NCBI RefSeq assembly: GCF_016907365.1
Contig: NZ_JAFBBV010000001.1
Location: 2,108,001-2,172,000, forward strand
Direction: 5' to 3'
Origin: Oerskovia paurometabola
Lineage (GTDB): Bacteria > Actinomycetota > Actinomycetes > Actinomycetales > Cellulomonadaceae
Length of the DNA stretch: 64,000 nt
Shown piece after piece: positions 15,783-25,060 of the stretch. The notes under the pieces are model-generated. The model made no database searches. It saw nothing but the letters and a program-made list of their open reading frames with translations, and had not been told where the DNA came from. The position numbers were made by a program, and so were the translations under genes. Positions within the stretch are counted from its first letter, which is position 1, and every line of letters begins with the position of its first letter.

Positions 15783-17461
15783 GCGCCGGGAGCACGGCCA
15801 CCCGCACCGCGGTCCTGTGGGTGCCGGACTGGCCCGTCGTCGCCGCGATGGGCGCGGCCCAGGTCCCCGCGCACGTGCCCGCGGCCACGCACGACGGGCG
15901 CCGCGTCCTCGCGGTCTCGGCCACCGCGCGGGCGCAGGGCGTGCGCCGGGGGATGCGACGCCGTCGGGCGCAGGAGTGCTGCCCCGAGCTCGCGCTGCTC
16001 GACGCCGACGACGCACGCGACGCACGCGAGTTCGAGCCCGTCGCGCTCGCCGCCGAGACCGTGGTCGCGGGCATCGAGGTCGCGCGCCCGGGCCTGCTGC
16101 TCCTGCCCTCGGGCGGCCCCGCGCGCTACCACGGCACCGAGGAGCGCCTCGCGCAGGTGCTCGTCGAACGGGTCGCGGCGGACACGGGCCACGAGAGCCA
16201 GGTCGGCGTCGCCGACGGGATCCTGGCCGCGGTGCTGGGCGCGCGGTCCTCGCTCGTCGTGCCCGCAGGGACCTCCCGGGCCTACCTGGCCCCGCGCCCG
16301 CTGGGCGAGCTCGCGCACGTCGTCGTGGGCGACGCCCAGCCCGTCGCGCAGCTCGTCGACCTCCTGGGCCGCCTCGGCGTGCGGACCTTCGCGGACCTCG
16401 CCGCGCTGCCCGCCCCGAGCGTCCTGTCGCGCTTCGGCGACCTGGGGGCCTGGGCGCAGCGCCTCGCGCAGGGCGAGGACCTGCGCCCGCCCGCGCGGCG
16501 CCGCATCGAGGCGGACGTCGCCGTCGAGTGCGAGCTCGACCCGCCCGCCGAGCGCGTCGACGTCGCGACCTTCGCGGCCCGCCGCCTCGCCGAGGATCTG
16601 CACGCCCAGCTCGTCGAGCGCTCGTCGTCGTGCGGGCGGCTGCGCATCACGGCCCGCACCGAGGACGGGCGCGAGCTCGAACGGACCTGGCGCTGCGACG
16701 ACGGCGCCATGGGCGGGCTCACCGCGGCCCGCATCACCGACCGCGTGCGCTGGCAGCTCGAGGGGTGGCTCACGGCGTCGCGCGTCGCGCTGGGACAGCG
16801 GCAGCGGCAGGGTCGGGGGGTGCGCCGGGACGACCACGCACAGACCAGCCACGACGACCTGCCGGACCTCGCCGAGGACCGGCCCTCGCCGCTCGTGCGG
16901 CTCGCGATCACCGCGGAGGAGGTCGTGGCCGCGGGCGCCGAGCAGCCGCGGCTGTGGGGCGCGTCGAGCGGCGAGGACGCCCGCGCCCAGCGCGCCCTGG
17001 GCCGTGTCCAGGGCCTCCTGGGCGGGGACGGCGTGCTGAGCGTCGTCACGCAGGGCGGGCGCGACGTCCACGACCAGGTGCACCTCGCCCCGTGGGGGGA
17101 CACGGCCCCCGCGCCGCGGCGCGCGGACCTGCCGTGGCCGGGGCGCCTGCCCGAGCCCGCGCCCGCCCTCGTCCTGGACGTCCCGGAGGACGTCGCCGTC
17201 CTGGACGACGCCGGAGCCCCCGTCCGCGTCGACGTGCGCCTCGCGATGAGCGCACCACCCGCGACCGTGCGGTGGCTCGCGCCACGAGCCGGGGCGAGCC
17301 GGCGTGTGCTCGGCTGGGCCGGGCCGTGGCCGCTCGCCGAACGCTGGTGGAGCGAGACGCCGCGCCGTCGGGCATACCTCCAGGTCCTGCTCGACGACGG
17401 ACGCGGCGTGCTGCTCGCGAGCGCCCAGGGGCGCTGGACCGTGGAGGCCGTCTATGACTAG
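15779..17461 (+). CDS. imuB: ImuB, inactive Y-family polymerase-like scaffold
   Basis: A 560-aa Y-family polymerase relative that bridges ImuA', the sliding clamp and DnaE2. It opens with LWVPDWPVVAAMGAA, in which the catalytic acidic residues of active Y-family polymerases are replaced. RRGMRRRRAQECCPEL is the family's HhH-like loop. A clamp-binding motif QPRLWG occurs at 389-394, followed by about 165 residues of C-terminal tail that in homologues contacts the partners. It starts inside the imuA' stop and its own stop overlaps the dnaE2 start by 8 bases. Confidence 0.92.
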   Translation: MSAGSTATRTAVLWVPDWPVVAAMGAAQVPAHVPAATHDGRRVLAVSATARAQGVRRGMRRRRAQECCPELALLDADDARDAREFEPVALAAETVVAGIEVARPGLLLLPSGGPARYHGTEERLAQVLVERVAADTGHESQVGVADGILAAVLGARSSLVVPAGTSRAYLAPRPLGELAHVVVGDAQPVAQLVDLLGRLGVRTFADLAALPAPSVLSRFGDLGAWAQRLAQGEDLRPPARRRIEADVAVECELDPPAERVDVATFAARRLAEDLHAQLVERSSSCGRLRITARTEDGRELERTWRCDDGAMGGLTAARITDRVRWQLEGWLTASRVALGQRQRQGRGVRRDDHAQTSHDDLPDLAEDRPSPLVRLAITAEEVVAAGAEQPRLWGASSGEDARAQRALGRVQGLLGGDGVLSVVTQGGRDVHDQVHLAPWGDTAPAPRRADLPWPGRLPEPAPALVLDVPEDVAVLDDAGAPVRVDVRLAMSAPPATVRWLAPRAGASRRVLGWAGPWPLAERWWSETPRRRAYLQVLLDDGRGVLLASAQGRWTVEAVYD

Positions 17462-20400
17462 GGCAGCCCCGCCGGGCGCCGGGGTGCGCAGACCGCCCCG
17501 CTACGCCGAGCTGCACGCGCACTCCGCGTTCAGCTTCCTCGACGGCGCGAGCCACCCCGAGGAGCTCGCGGCCGAGGCCGCGCACCTGGGCCTGTCCGCG
17601 CTCGCCGTGACGGACCACGACGGCCTGTACGGGGTCGTGCGCTTCGCGACCGCCGCGCGCGCGGTGTCCCTGCCGACCGTGTTCGGCGCCGAGCTGCACC
17701 TGCCCGTCGCGCCCGCCCCCGGCGCGGCCCCCGTCCTGGACGCGCCCACGGGCGTGCCCGACCCGCGCGCGTCCCACCTGCTCGTCCTGGCCCGCGGCCC
17801 GGACGGGTACCGCAACCTGTCGAGCGCGATCGCGACCGCGCACCTCGCGACGGGCACCAAGGGCGCGGCCGACTACCGGCTCGAACGGCTCGGTGAGCAG
17901 TCGGGCGGCCAGTGGCTCGTCCTCACGGGCTGTCGCAAGGGGGCCGTGCGCTCCGCGCTGCTCACCGAGGGGCCGCGGGCCGCCCGGCGCGAGCTCGACC
18001 GGCTCGTGCAGGTCTTCGGCGCCGACAACGTGGCCGTGGAGATCACCGACGCGGGCGACCCCCGCGACAGCGACCTGTGCGACGCGCTCGCCGGGCTCGC
18101 CGCCGACGCGCACCTGCCGCTCGTCGCGACCGGCAACGTGCACTACGCGCGCCCCCGCGACGCGGCCCTCGCGGGGGCGCTCGCGGCCGTCCGTGCGCGC
18201 TCGTCGCTCGACGACATGGACGGCTGGCTGCCCGGTGCCCCCACCGCGCACCTGCGTTCGGCGGCCGAGATGGCGGACCGGCACCGCCGCCACCCGCAGG
18301 CCGTGGCGACCGCGGCCGAGCTGGGTGCCGAGTGCCAGTTCGACCTGCGCCTCGTGGCCCCCGAGCTGCCGCCGTACCCGGTCCCCGCCGGTCACGACGA
18401 GAGGTCGTGGCTGCGCGTGCTCGTGGAGCGCGGCGGCACCGACCGCTACGGCCCTCGCGAGGCCGAGCGTGAGCCCGGTGCGTGGCGGCAGATAGACCAC
18501 GAGCTCGCGATCATCGAGCAGCTCGGCTTCCCGGGGTACTTCCTCATCGTGTACGACCTCGTCGAGTTCTGCCGCGCCCGCGGCATCCTCGCGCAGGGGC
18601 GCGGCTCGGCCGCGAACTCGGCCGTCTGCTACGCGCTCGGCATCACGGCCGTGGACGCCGTCAAGCACGGTCTGCTGTTCGAGCGCTTCCTCGCGCCCGA
18701 GCGCGACGGCCCCCCGGACATCGACGTCGACATCGAGTCGGTGCGTCGCGAGGAGGTCATCCAGTACGTGTACGAACGGTTCGGGCGCACGCACGCGGCG
18801 CAGGTCGCCAACGTCATCTCCTACCGGCCGAAGTCTGCGGTGCGCGACGCCGCACGGGCCCTCGGGCACGACGTCGGGCAGCAGGACGCGTGGAGCAAGT
18901 CGATCGAACGCTGGGGGTCGCTGCGCGGGCCCGACCCGTCGTCGCCCGCGGCGGACCGGGCCGTCCGCGACCGGGCGATCGCCGCGCGCGGGGCGCACGG
19001 GTCGGGTCCTGGGGCGGCCGGGTCCGCGGCGGCACGGGTGTCTGCGGCAGGGGGCACGGCGCGCGCCGGCGCGCCGCCCGCTGGCGCGCCGCCCGCCGTC
19101 GTGACCCGCACCGCGGCCAAGGACGCCCGCGCGGCCGAGGTCTGGGGGACCGGTGCACCGCGGCAGCGCGAGCAGCTGCGCCGCCCCGACCGCCCGCACA
19201 CGGGTCACCCCGACTGGACCCCGGACCTGTCGGGTCGCGTCGTCGACCCGCTGGCCGAGGACCAGGGCGACCGGCGCGGCAGGGACCAGGGCGCTGACCC
19301 GACGCTGCGCTCCGACGACCCGCACGACGTCGTGCCCGCGCGCCGCCCGCCGTCGGCCGCCGAGGAGGGCGAGATCCCGGGCCCGGTGCTCGAGCTGGCC
19401 GAGCGCCTCCTGAGACTCCCGAGGCACCTCGGCATCCACTCGGGCGGCATGGTCATGTGCGACCGCCCCGTGATCGAGGTGTGCCCGGTCGAGTGGGCGC
19501 GCATGGAGGGGCGCACGGTCCTGCAGTGGGACAAGGAGGACTGCGCGGACGCGGGGCTCGTGAAGTTCGACCTGCTGGGCCTGGGGATGCTCACGGCGAT
19601 CCGGGTCGCGTTCGAGCTGATCGCCGAGCACGAGGGCCTGGGCCTCGAGCTGCACTCGCTGCCCGACGACGACCCCGCGGTGTACGACCTGCTGTGCGCG
19701 GCGGACACGGTCGGGGTGTTCCAGGTCGAGTCGCGCGCCCAGATGGCGACGCTGCCGCGCCTGCAGCCGCGCACGTTCTACGACATCGTGATCGAGGTCG
19801 CGCTCATCCGCCCCGGTCCCATCCAGGGCGGCTCGGTGCACCCGTACATCAACCGGGCCCGGGGCCGGGAGAAGGTCGAGTACCTGCACCCGCTGCTGGA
19901 GAAGTCGCTCGCGAAGACGCTGGGCGTGCCGCTCTTTCAGGAGCAGCTCATGCAGATGGCGATCGACGTCGCGGGCTTCAGCGCGGCCGAGGCGGACCAG
20001 CTGCGCCGCGCGATGGGTTCCAAGCGGTCGGTCGAGCGCATGGAGGCGCTGCACGGGCGGCTCCTGGACGGCATGGCGAGGAACGGGGTCGCGCCCGACG
20101 TCGCCGAGCAGATCTTCGACAAGCTCAAGGCGTTCGCGGACTTCGGGTTCCCCGAGTCGCACGCCTACTCGTTCGCGTACCTCGTGTACGCGAGCGCGTG
20201 GCTCAAGGTGCACCACCCGGCCGCGTTCTACGCGGGCCTGCTCGCGGCGCAGCCCATGGGGTTCTACTCGCCGCAGTCGCTCGTCGCGGACGCGCGCCGG
20301 CACGGGGTCACGGCGTTGCGCCCGGACGTCAACGCGTCGGGCGTCAAGGCGGGGGTCGAGCGGCTGCCCGCCTCGGCGAGCCGGGGGGCGGGGGCGCCGT

Positions 20401-21146
20401 CGGGCAGGGACGTGCGGCCCGACGGCGCCCCGCACCCCGACCTGTCCCTCGCGGTGCGCATGGGGCTGGGGAGCGTGCGCGGCGTGGGGGACCCGGTCGC
20501 GGAGGCGGTCGTCGCGGCGCGCGCAGCCGGTCCGTTCACGGACCTGCGCGACCTGGTGCGGCGCGTCGACCTGACCACGACCCAGCTCGAGGCCCTCGCG
20601 ACGGGCGGCGCGCTCGAGTCCTTGGGCGTGGCCCGGCGCGAGGCGCTGTGGGCCGCGGGGGCGCTCGCCCAGGAGGGGCCGGACACGCTGCCGGGGGTCT
20701 CGGTCGGGGTCGAGGCGCCGACGCTGCCGGGCATGAGCGAGGTCGAGACCGCGGTCGCGGACGTGTGGGCCACGGGCGTCTCGACCGACTCCTACCCGAC
20801 CCAGTACGTGCGCCCCGGGCTGCGCCGGGCAGGGGTCATCACGGTCGCCGAGGCGGTCGTGCACGAGGCCGGCCGGCGGGTCGCGGTCGGGGGAGTCGTG
20901 ACCCACCGCCAGCGCCCCGGGACCGCCGGAGGTGTGACGTTCTTGTCGATCGAGGACGAGACGGGGCTGCTCAACGTCATCTGCACGCCCGGCCTGTGGC
21001 AGCGGTTCCGGCGGGTCGCGCGGTCCTCGCCCGCGCTCGTGGTGCGGGGCCGTCTCGAACGGGCAGACGGCGCCACGAACCTCCTCGCGGAGCACCTCGC
21101 GCCGCTGTCGCTGCAGGTCGCCTCGCGCTCGCGGGACTTCCAGTAG
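17454..21146 (+). CDS. dnaE2: Error-prone DNA polymerase DnaE2 with long insertion
   Basis: C-family polymerase (ImuC/DnaE2) carrying out mutagenic translesion synthesis with ImuA'/ImuB. An N-terminal PHP domain has YAELHAHSAFSFLDGA and VTDHDGLYG. The catalytic core has the metal-binding PDIDVDIE and QWDKEDC, and the C-terminal region has a (HhH)2 and OB-fold. The protein is about 1230 aa, well above the usual 1050-1150. The excess is a Pro/Ala/Arg-rich, low-complexity insertion at about residues 490-640, between QDAWSKSIERWG and LRLPRHLGIHSGG. It contains a 15-bp tandem repeat (19068-19097). The reading frame is intact throughout. ATG at 17454 overlaps imuB. Confidence 0.93.
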   Translation: MTRAAPPGAGVRRPPRYAELHAHSAFSFLDGASHPEELAAEAAHLGLSALAVTDHDGLYGVVRFATAARAVSLPTVFGAELHLPVAPAPGAAPVLDAPTGVPDPRASHLLVLARGPDGYRNLSSAIATAHLATGTKGAADYRLERLGEQSGGQWLVLTGCRKGAVRSALLTEGPRAARRELDRLVQVFGADNVAVEITDAGDPRDSDLCDALAGLAADAHLPLVATGNVHYARPRDAALAGALAAVRARSSLDDMDGWLPGAPTAHLRSAAEMADRHRRHPQAVATAAELGAECQFDLRLVAPELPPYPVPAGHDERSWLRVLVERGGTDRYGPREAEREPGAWRQIDHELAIIEQLGFPGYFLIVYDLVEFCRARGILAQGRGSAANSAVCYALGITAVDAVKHGLLFERFLAPERDGPPDIDVDIESVRREEVIQYVYERFGRTHAAQVANVISYRPKSAVRDAARALGHDVGQQDAWSKSIERWGSLRGPDPSSPAADRAVRDRAIAARGAHGSGPGAAGSAAARVSAAGGTARAGAPPAGAPPAVVTRTAAKDARAAEVWGTGAPRQREQLRRPDRPHTGHPDWTPDLSGRVVDPLAEDQGDRRGRDQGADPTLRSDDPHDVVPARRPPSAAEEGEIPGPVLELAERLLRLPRHLGIHSGGMVMCDRPVIEVCPVEWARMEGRTVLQWDKEDCADAGLVKFDLLGLGMLTAIRVAFELIAEHEGLGLELHSLPDDDPAVYDLLCAADTVGVFQVESRAQMATLPRLQPRTFYDIVIEVALIRPGPIQGGSVHPYINRARGREKVEYLHPLLEKSLAKTLGVPLFQEQLMQMAIDVAGFSAAEADQLRRAMGSKRSVERMEALHGRLLDGMARNGVAPDVAEQIFDKLKAFADFGFPESHAYSFAYLVYASAWLKVHHPAAFYAGLLAAQPMGFYSPQSLVADARRHGVTALRPDVNASGVKAGVERLPASASRGAGAPSGRDVRPDGAPHPDLSLAVRMGLGSVRGVGDPVAEAVVAARAAGPFTDLRDLVRRVDLTTTQLEALATGGALESLGVARREALWAAGALAQEGPDTLPGVSVGVEAPTLPGMSEVETAVADVWATGVSTDSYPTQYVRPGLRRAGVITVAEAVVHEAGRRVAVGGVVTHRQRPGTAGGVTFLSIEDETGLLNVICTPGLWQRFRRVARSSPALVVRGRLERADGATNLLAEHLAPLSLQVASRSRDFQ
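19068..19097 (+). repeat. 15-bp tandem repeat inside dnaE2 insertion
   Basis: GGCGCGCCGCCCGCT at 19068-19082 is followed by a copy differing at one base at 19083-19097. Both are translated as Ala-Gly-Ala-Pro-Pro-type units within the low-complexity insertion. Confidence 0.7.
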
Positions 21147-21173
21147 GGTCCCGCTGGAAGGCTCGGGCGGGCC

Positions 21174-21236
21174 GATCGAGGTGCGGCCAACTGGGGGCGT
21201 TCTGCCCGAGGAACCCCAGATAGCCGCATCTCGACC
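21174..21236. terminator. Bidirectional terminator between dnaE2 and hypothetical gene
   Basis: ATCGAGGTGCGGC (21175-21187) pairs with GCCGCATCTCGAC (21223-21235) with two imperfect positions. An inner TGGGG/CCCCA stem lies within. It stands between convergent genes and has no U tract. Confidence 0.6.
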
Positions 21237-21245
21237 GGTCGCGGT

Positions 21246-21716
21246 CTATCCCTGCTTGGCGCCGATCTCCAGCGCCCTGCCGTGGACCGAGCCCAGGACG
21301 TCTGCCCCGGCGAAGCCCTCCCAGGCGGAGGTCGACACTTCGAGCGAGACCGCGAGGCCGAGCACGTAGTCCACGCCCCAGCTCTCGTCGACCACCTCGA
21401 AGCGCCAGGGGCGCGGACGAGGCCCCGGCCACGGCGGAAGCTTGGGGCGGCGCGGGGGAGTGGGGCACCAGTCGTCGACGTCGATGTCGAACCCGACGTG
21501 CAGGTGGTGCGCCGTGAACGCGAGCTGGACGAGCGCGGCGCCCGCGTGGAACCCGGTGCGCATCCCGTCCGGAGGTCCGGGGGGCAGCGGCTGCGGGTTG
21601 AGGGAGACCTCGGCCCCTCGGGAACCGGTGAAGGGGCCGTACGGGTTGCCCAGCAGGTCGAAGATCGCTGGGTGCCGTCGGCCGATGAGTGTCAGCGCGC
21701 TGGTCGTGAGTGCCAT
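21246..21716 (-). CDS. Conserved-looking hypothetical protein with NPQPLPP motif
   Basis: A 156-aa protein I do not recognise. It is soluble-looking, with no signal or TM segment. It contains SLNPQPLPPGPPDGM (a short proline motif I have seen in unrelated hypothetical proteins), then VGFDIDVDDWCPTPPRRPKLPPWPGPRPRPWRFEVVDE. ATG at 21716 follows GGAGGGGG and gives MALTTSALTLIGRRHPAIFDLLG. An upstream in-frame extension lacks an RBS. It is transcribed toward dnaE2 and shares a terminator with it. Confidence 0.6.
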   Translation of the reverse strand: MALTTSALTLIGRRHPAIFDLLGNPYGPFTGSRGAEVSLNPQPLPPGPPDGMRTGFHAGAALVQLAFTAHHLHVGFDIDVDDWCPTPPRRPKLPPWPGPRPRPWRFEVVDESWGVDYVLGLAVSLEVSTSAWEGFAGADVLGSVHGRALEIGAKQG

Positions 21717-21804
21717 GGTGCCCCCTCCTTCGGTGGGCGGGCGCGGATGCACCCGCTACCTGGAAGGAGACCGCCCGGACCGACGGTGATGCACCGCGAG
21801 GCGG

Positions 21805-22269
21805 TCAGACGAGCGGCTTGCGCATGCTGAAGTTGGTCAGCGACACGCCCCGGAGCACGGGCTGGCGTTCCTCGACCACGACGAACCCGTGCTTCTCGAA
21901 GAAGGGGCGGGCCGTGAGGCTCGCGTACGTGGTGAGCTCGACGGCGCCACGGCCGCGGGCGGTGCGTGTCACGTGGTCGAGCAGCGCCGAGGCGACGCCG
22001 CGTCGGGTCACCGCGGGGTCGACGAACATCATGTCGATGTACCCGCGCTCGTCGACGTCGCTGAACCCGAGGACCTCGTCGCCCTCGACCGCGACGACCG
22101 TGTCGGTCTGCAGGCGCTTGACCGCCCAGACGTCGAGCGGGATGTCGTCCGACCCCCAGGCCGCGATCTGCTCGGGTGAGTAGTCCTTGCTCGCCGTGAC
22201 CCGCACGGCTCGCAGGAACACCCGGAGCGTCGCTTCCGCGTCGGACTCGTCGTAGGCACGCAGGATCAT
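21805..22269 (-). CDS. GNAT N-acetyltransferase, YafP-like
   Basis: A 154-aa acetyl-CoA-dependent N-acetyltransferase. Fold features match YafP: RAVRVTASKDYSPEQIAAW near the N-terminus, GYIDMMFVDPAVTRRGVASALLDHV (acetyl-CoA-binding RRGVAS loop) and SLTARPFFEKHGF at the end. E. coli YafP lies in an SOS-induced toxin-antitoxin operon, but no LexA box is seen here. The substrate is unknown. ATG at 22269 lies 7 bases after TAGGCT, so a leaderless mRNA is predicted. Confidence 0.87.
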   Translation of the reverse strand: MILRAYDESDAEATLRVFLRAVRVTASKDYSPEQIAAWGSDDIPLDVWAVKRLQTDTVVAVEGDEVLGFSDVDERGYIDMMFVDPAVTRRGVASALLDHVTRTARGRGAVELTTYASLTARPFFEKHGFVVVEERQPVLRGVSLTNFSMRKPLV

Positions 22270-22282
22270 GGCGTCGAGCCTA
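22270..22282 (-). promoter_or_regulatory. Leaderless promoter -10 of YafP-like gene
   Basis: On the minus strand TAGGCT (22282-22277) is followed by 7 bases and the ATG at 22269. Confidence 0.6.
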
Positions 22283-22336
22283 GTCCGGGACGGATGCGGG
22301 GCTCTCGGTCCGCCCCTGACCGTACCCCCGACCGTC

Positions 22337-24901
22337 TCACGCCCGGGTGACGACGTTGACCACTCGCGGTGCCCGCACGACCACGCGGACCACAGGGCGT
22401 CCGGCCACGGCGCGCCGGACCGCCTCGCGCCCCAGCGCGGTCTCCCGGAGCTCGTCCTCGCCGACCGACGCGTCCACCGTGACCCGGTCCCGCACGCGGC
22501 CGTCGACCTGCACCACGGCCTCGACCGTCGACTCGGCCAGCAGGGCGGGGTCGACCTGCGGCCATCCGGCCACTGCGACCGAGGGGTCGTGCCCGAGCGC
22601 GGCCCACATCTCCTCGGCCGTGTACGGGGCGAACAGGCTCAGCAGGATCGCGAGGGACTCGGCGGCCTCCCGCAGGGCGGGGTCGGCGGGCCCCGGTCCG
22701 GCGTCGATCGCCCGCCGTGCCGCGTTCGTGAGCTCCATGAGGCGCGCCACGGCCACGTTGAACCGGGACGTGTCGAGCAACCCGGTGACGTCGTGGACCG
22801 TCCGGTGCGTCACCCGGCGCAGCGCGGCGTCGCCGCCCGTCGCCGCGGGGCTGGCCGTCGACCATGCGTGGGCGACGGCCGGGCTCGTCACGTCCTGGGC
22901 CACGCGCAGCACCCGGCCCAGGAACCGCTGCATGCTCCCGGGGGACAGGTCCGCCCAGTCGACGTCGTCCTCGGGCGGCCCGGCGAAGACCATCGTGAGC
23001 CGCACCGCGTCGACCCCGTACGCGTCGAGCTGGGCCCTGAGGTCCACACCGTTGCCGAGCGACTTGCTCATGGCCCGGCCCTCGTTGATCACCTGCCCCT
23101 GGTTGAGCAGGGTGGCGAACGGTTCGACGACGTCGACCAGGCCCATGTCGTGCAGCACCTTGGTCACGAAGCGGCTGTAGAGCAGGTGCAGGACGGCGTG
23201 CTCGACGCCCCCGACGTACTGCGCCACGGGCATCCACCGGCGCACGGCCTCGGGGTCGAACGGCCCGTCGGTGTGTCCCGGGGAGCAGTAGCGCAGGAAG
23301 TACCAGGACGAGTCGACGAACGTGTCGAGCGTGTCGGTGTCCCGTCGGGCCTCGCGCCCGCAGCGCGGGCAGGTGGTGCGTACCCAGTCCTCGGCACCGG
23401 CCAGGGGCGAGACCCCGCGAGGGGCGAGGGCCTCGCCCCTCAGGTCGGGCAGGCGGACGGGCAGCTCGTCGTCGGGCACGGGGACCTCCCCGCACGCGGC
23501 GCAGTGCACGATCGGGACGGGGGCTCCCCAGAAGCGCTGGCGGGAGACCAGCCAGTCGCGCAGGCGGTGCACGACCTGCGGCCCGCCGCGCCCCTGGGCC
23601 GACAGCCAGGTCGTGGCGCGCGCGGCGGCCTCGGCGGGGGACAGGCCGTCGAGCGTCAGCCCCCCTCCGTCCGAGTGCACGACGACGTCGCTCGCCTGCG
23701 AGGTCTCCTCGCCCGGCGCGGTGGTCAGGACCGGGCGCACGGCCAGCCCGTGGCGTGCGGCGAAGGCCCGGTCGCGCTCGTCGTGCGCGGGGACTCCCAT
23801 GACGATCCCCGACGCGTACCCGGGCAGCACGTGGTCGGCGGCCCACACGGGCAGTCGTTCGCCCGTCGCCGGGTGCTCCACCCAGGCCCCCAGGAAGAGA
23901 CCGGTCCTCTCGCGCGAGGTGCCCTGGCGGTCGATGTCGCTCAGGGCCAGGCTCGCGGCGCGGTACGCCTCGAGCGCCTCGGCGTGCTCGGGTGCGCAGA
24001 GCTCGCGGGCGACGTCGGCGTCGGGGGCCACGGCCAGGAACGTCACGCCGAACAGGGTCTCGGGCCGGGTGGTGAACGCCGACACGGTGCGCGGGCCCGC
24101 GTGCGGCGTCCGGGCACCGCGTGCGTCGGCCCCGTCGACGACCGCGAAGTCGACCCGCGCCCCCGCGCTGCGCCCGATCCAGTGGCGTTGCATGGCCAGG
24201 ACCTTCTCGGGCCAGTGCCCGACGAGCGCGTCCATGTCGTCGACGAGCCGGTCGGCGTAGTCGGTGATGCGCAGGAACCACTGGGTCAGGTCGCGCCGGA
24301 CGACCGGTGTGGCGCACCGTTCGCAGGCTCCGTCCACGACCTGCTCGTGCGCGAGCACGGTCCCGTCCTGCGGGCACCAGCTGACGGGGGCCGTGGCGCG
24401 GTACGCCAGCCCACGCTCGACCATGCGCACGAACAGCCACTGCGTCCACCGCATGAACGCCGGGTCGGAGGTCTGCAGGCGGCGTGACCAGTCGAACGAC
24501 ACCCCGTAGCGCCGGATCGAGCGGGCCTGGGTCGCGATGTTGGTCTCGGTGAAGACCTCGGGGTGCTCGTCCCGGCGGATCGCGGCGTTCTCGGCGGGCA
24601 GCCCGAACGAGTCCCACCCGATGGGGTTCAGCACGTCGTGCCCCAGCTGGCGCCAGTAGCGCGCGACGACGTCCTCGAGCGCGAACACCTCGGCGTGACC
24701 CATGTGCAGGTCACCGGACGGGTACGGGAACATCGTCAGCAGGTAGCGGCGTTCGTGGGCCCCGTCGTCGCGGGCGCGGAACACCCCGAGCGTCTCCCAG
24801 ACCTCCTGCCAGTGTTCCTCGACCTCGGCGTGCCGGGCCCGGCCCGTGGTGGTCGGCGGGGTGGGCGCTGTCATCCGGGTGGTGTCCTGGTCCTGCGTCA
24901 T
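22337..24901 (-). CDS. leuS: Leucyl-tRNA synthetase
   Basis: Class I synthetase charging tRNA-Leu, 854 aa, bacterial type. The HIGH-equivalent [11 protein letters not shown] is at 59-69 and the KMSKS-equivalent [11 protein letters not shown] lies near 620. Between them are the CP1 editing domain with a [23 protein letters not shown] threonine-rich motif and a zinc-type [11 protein letters not shown]. The C-terminal anticodon-binding and LeuRS-specific domains follow. ATG at 24901 has GAGGAG 7-8 bases upstream. Expression is probably controlled by the leader peptide and terminator at 24941-25024. Two tRNA-Leu(GAG) genes occur elsewhere in this window. Confidence 0.97.
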   Translation of the reverse strand: MTQDQDTTRMTAPTPPTTTGRARHAEVEEHWQEVWETLGVFRARDDGAHERRYLLTMFPYPSGDLHMGHAEVFALEDVVARYWRQLGHDVLNPIGWDSFGLPAENAAIRRDEHPEVFTETNIATQARSIRRYGVSFDWSRRLQTSDPAFMRWTQWLFVRMVERGLAYRATAPVSWCPQDGTVLAHEQVVDGACERCATPVVRRDLTQWFLRITDYADRLVDDMDALVGHWPEKVLAMQRHWIGRSAGARVDFAVVDGADARGARTPHAGPRTVSAFTTRPETLFGVTFLAVAPDADVARELCAPEHAEALEAYRAASLALSDIDRQGTSRERTGLFLGAWVEHPATGERLPVWAADHVLPGYASGIVMGVPAHDERDRAFAARHGLAVRPVLTTAPGEETSQASDVVVHSDGGGLTLDGLSPAEAAARATTWLSAQGRGGPQVVHRLRDWLVSRQRFWGAPVPIVHCAACGEVPVPDDELPVRLPDLRGEALAPRGVSPLAGAEDWVRTTCPRCGREARRDTDTLDTFVDSSWYFLRYCSPGHTDGPFDPEAVRRWMPVAQYVGGVEHAVLHLLYSRFVTKVLHDMGLVDVVEPFATLLNQGQVINEGRAMSKSLGNGVDLRAQLDAYGVDAVRLTMVFAGPPEDDVDWADLSPGSMQRFLGRVLRVAQDVTSPAVAHAWSTASPAATGGDAALRRVTHRTVHDVTGLLDTSRFNVAVARLMELTNAARRAIDAGPGPADPALREAAESLAILLSLFAPYTAEEMWAALGHDPSVAVAGWPQVDPALLAESTVEAVVQVDGRVRDRVTVDASVGEDELRETALGREAVRRAVAGRPVVRVVVRAPRVVNVVTRA

Positions 24902-24940
24902 GGCGTCTCCTCAGCGGTGCTCCGTCCTGTGCGTGGGCAC

Positions 24941-24968
24941 AAAAAAGCCCCTCGGGTTACGAGGGGCT
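24941..24968 (-). terminator. Intrinsic terminator in leuS leader
   Basis: On the minus strand AGCCCCTCG pairs perfectly with CGAGGGGCT around a 5-base loop and runs into six T residues (24946-24941). It is the only hairpin in the window with a classical U tract. It lies 40 bases before leuS, so it must be conditional for leuS to be expressed. Confidence 0.88.
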
Positions 24969-24998
24969 GCCGCGCTGGTCGTGCCGTGTCAGCGCGGC
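24969..24998 (-). promoter_or_regulatory. Upstream hairpin of leuS attenuator
   Basis: GCCGCGCTG (minus 24998-24990) pairs perfectly with CAGCGCGGC (24977-24969) around a 12-base loop. Its 5' arm contains the last codons and stop of the leader ORF, and its 3' end abuts the terminator stem. A ribosome at the leader stop would mask the 5' arm; one stalled at the Leu codons would not. Confidence 0.7.
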
Positions 24999-25024
24999 GG
25001 TGTAAGGAGGAGCGAGGAACGCAT
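24989..25024 (-). CDS. leuS leader peptide MRSSLLLTPPR
   Basis: An 11-codon ORF whose product has three consecutive leucines, encoded CTC CTC CTT. Its ATG lies 7 bases after TAGGCT and 30 bases after the -35, so translation is predicted from a leaderless mRNA. It ends inside the upstream hairpin, 21 bases before the terminator. Arrangement and Leu run are those of a ribosome-mediated attenuator sensing charged tRNA-Leu. CTC and CTT are both read by the GAG anticodon. An antiterminator pairing could not be assigned with certainty. Confidence 0.7.
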   Translation of the reverse strand: MRSSLLLTPPR

Positions 25025-25060
25025 GTCGAGGAGCCTAGCAGCCGGCCCGTCTCACGCCAA
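25025..25060 (-). promoter_or_regulatory. leuS promoter
   Basis: On the minus strand the -35 TTGGCG (25060-25055), 17-base spacer and -10 TAGGCT (25037-25032) place +1 at or near the leader-peptide ATG (25024). The -35 lies within the 3' end of the upstream NTF2-like gene. Confidence 0.75.

Noticed and set aside
24902..25060. T-box riboswitch upstream of leuS
   Set aside because: No stem with specifier loop, no AGGGUGGNACCGCG-like sequence and the leader is only about 120 bases; a Leu leader peptide explains the terminator better.
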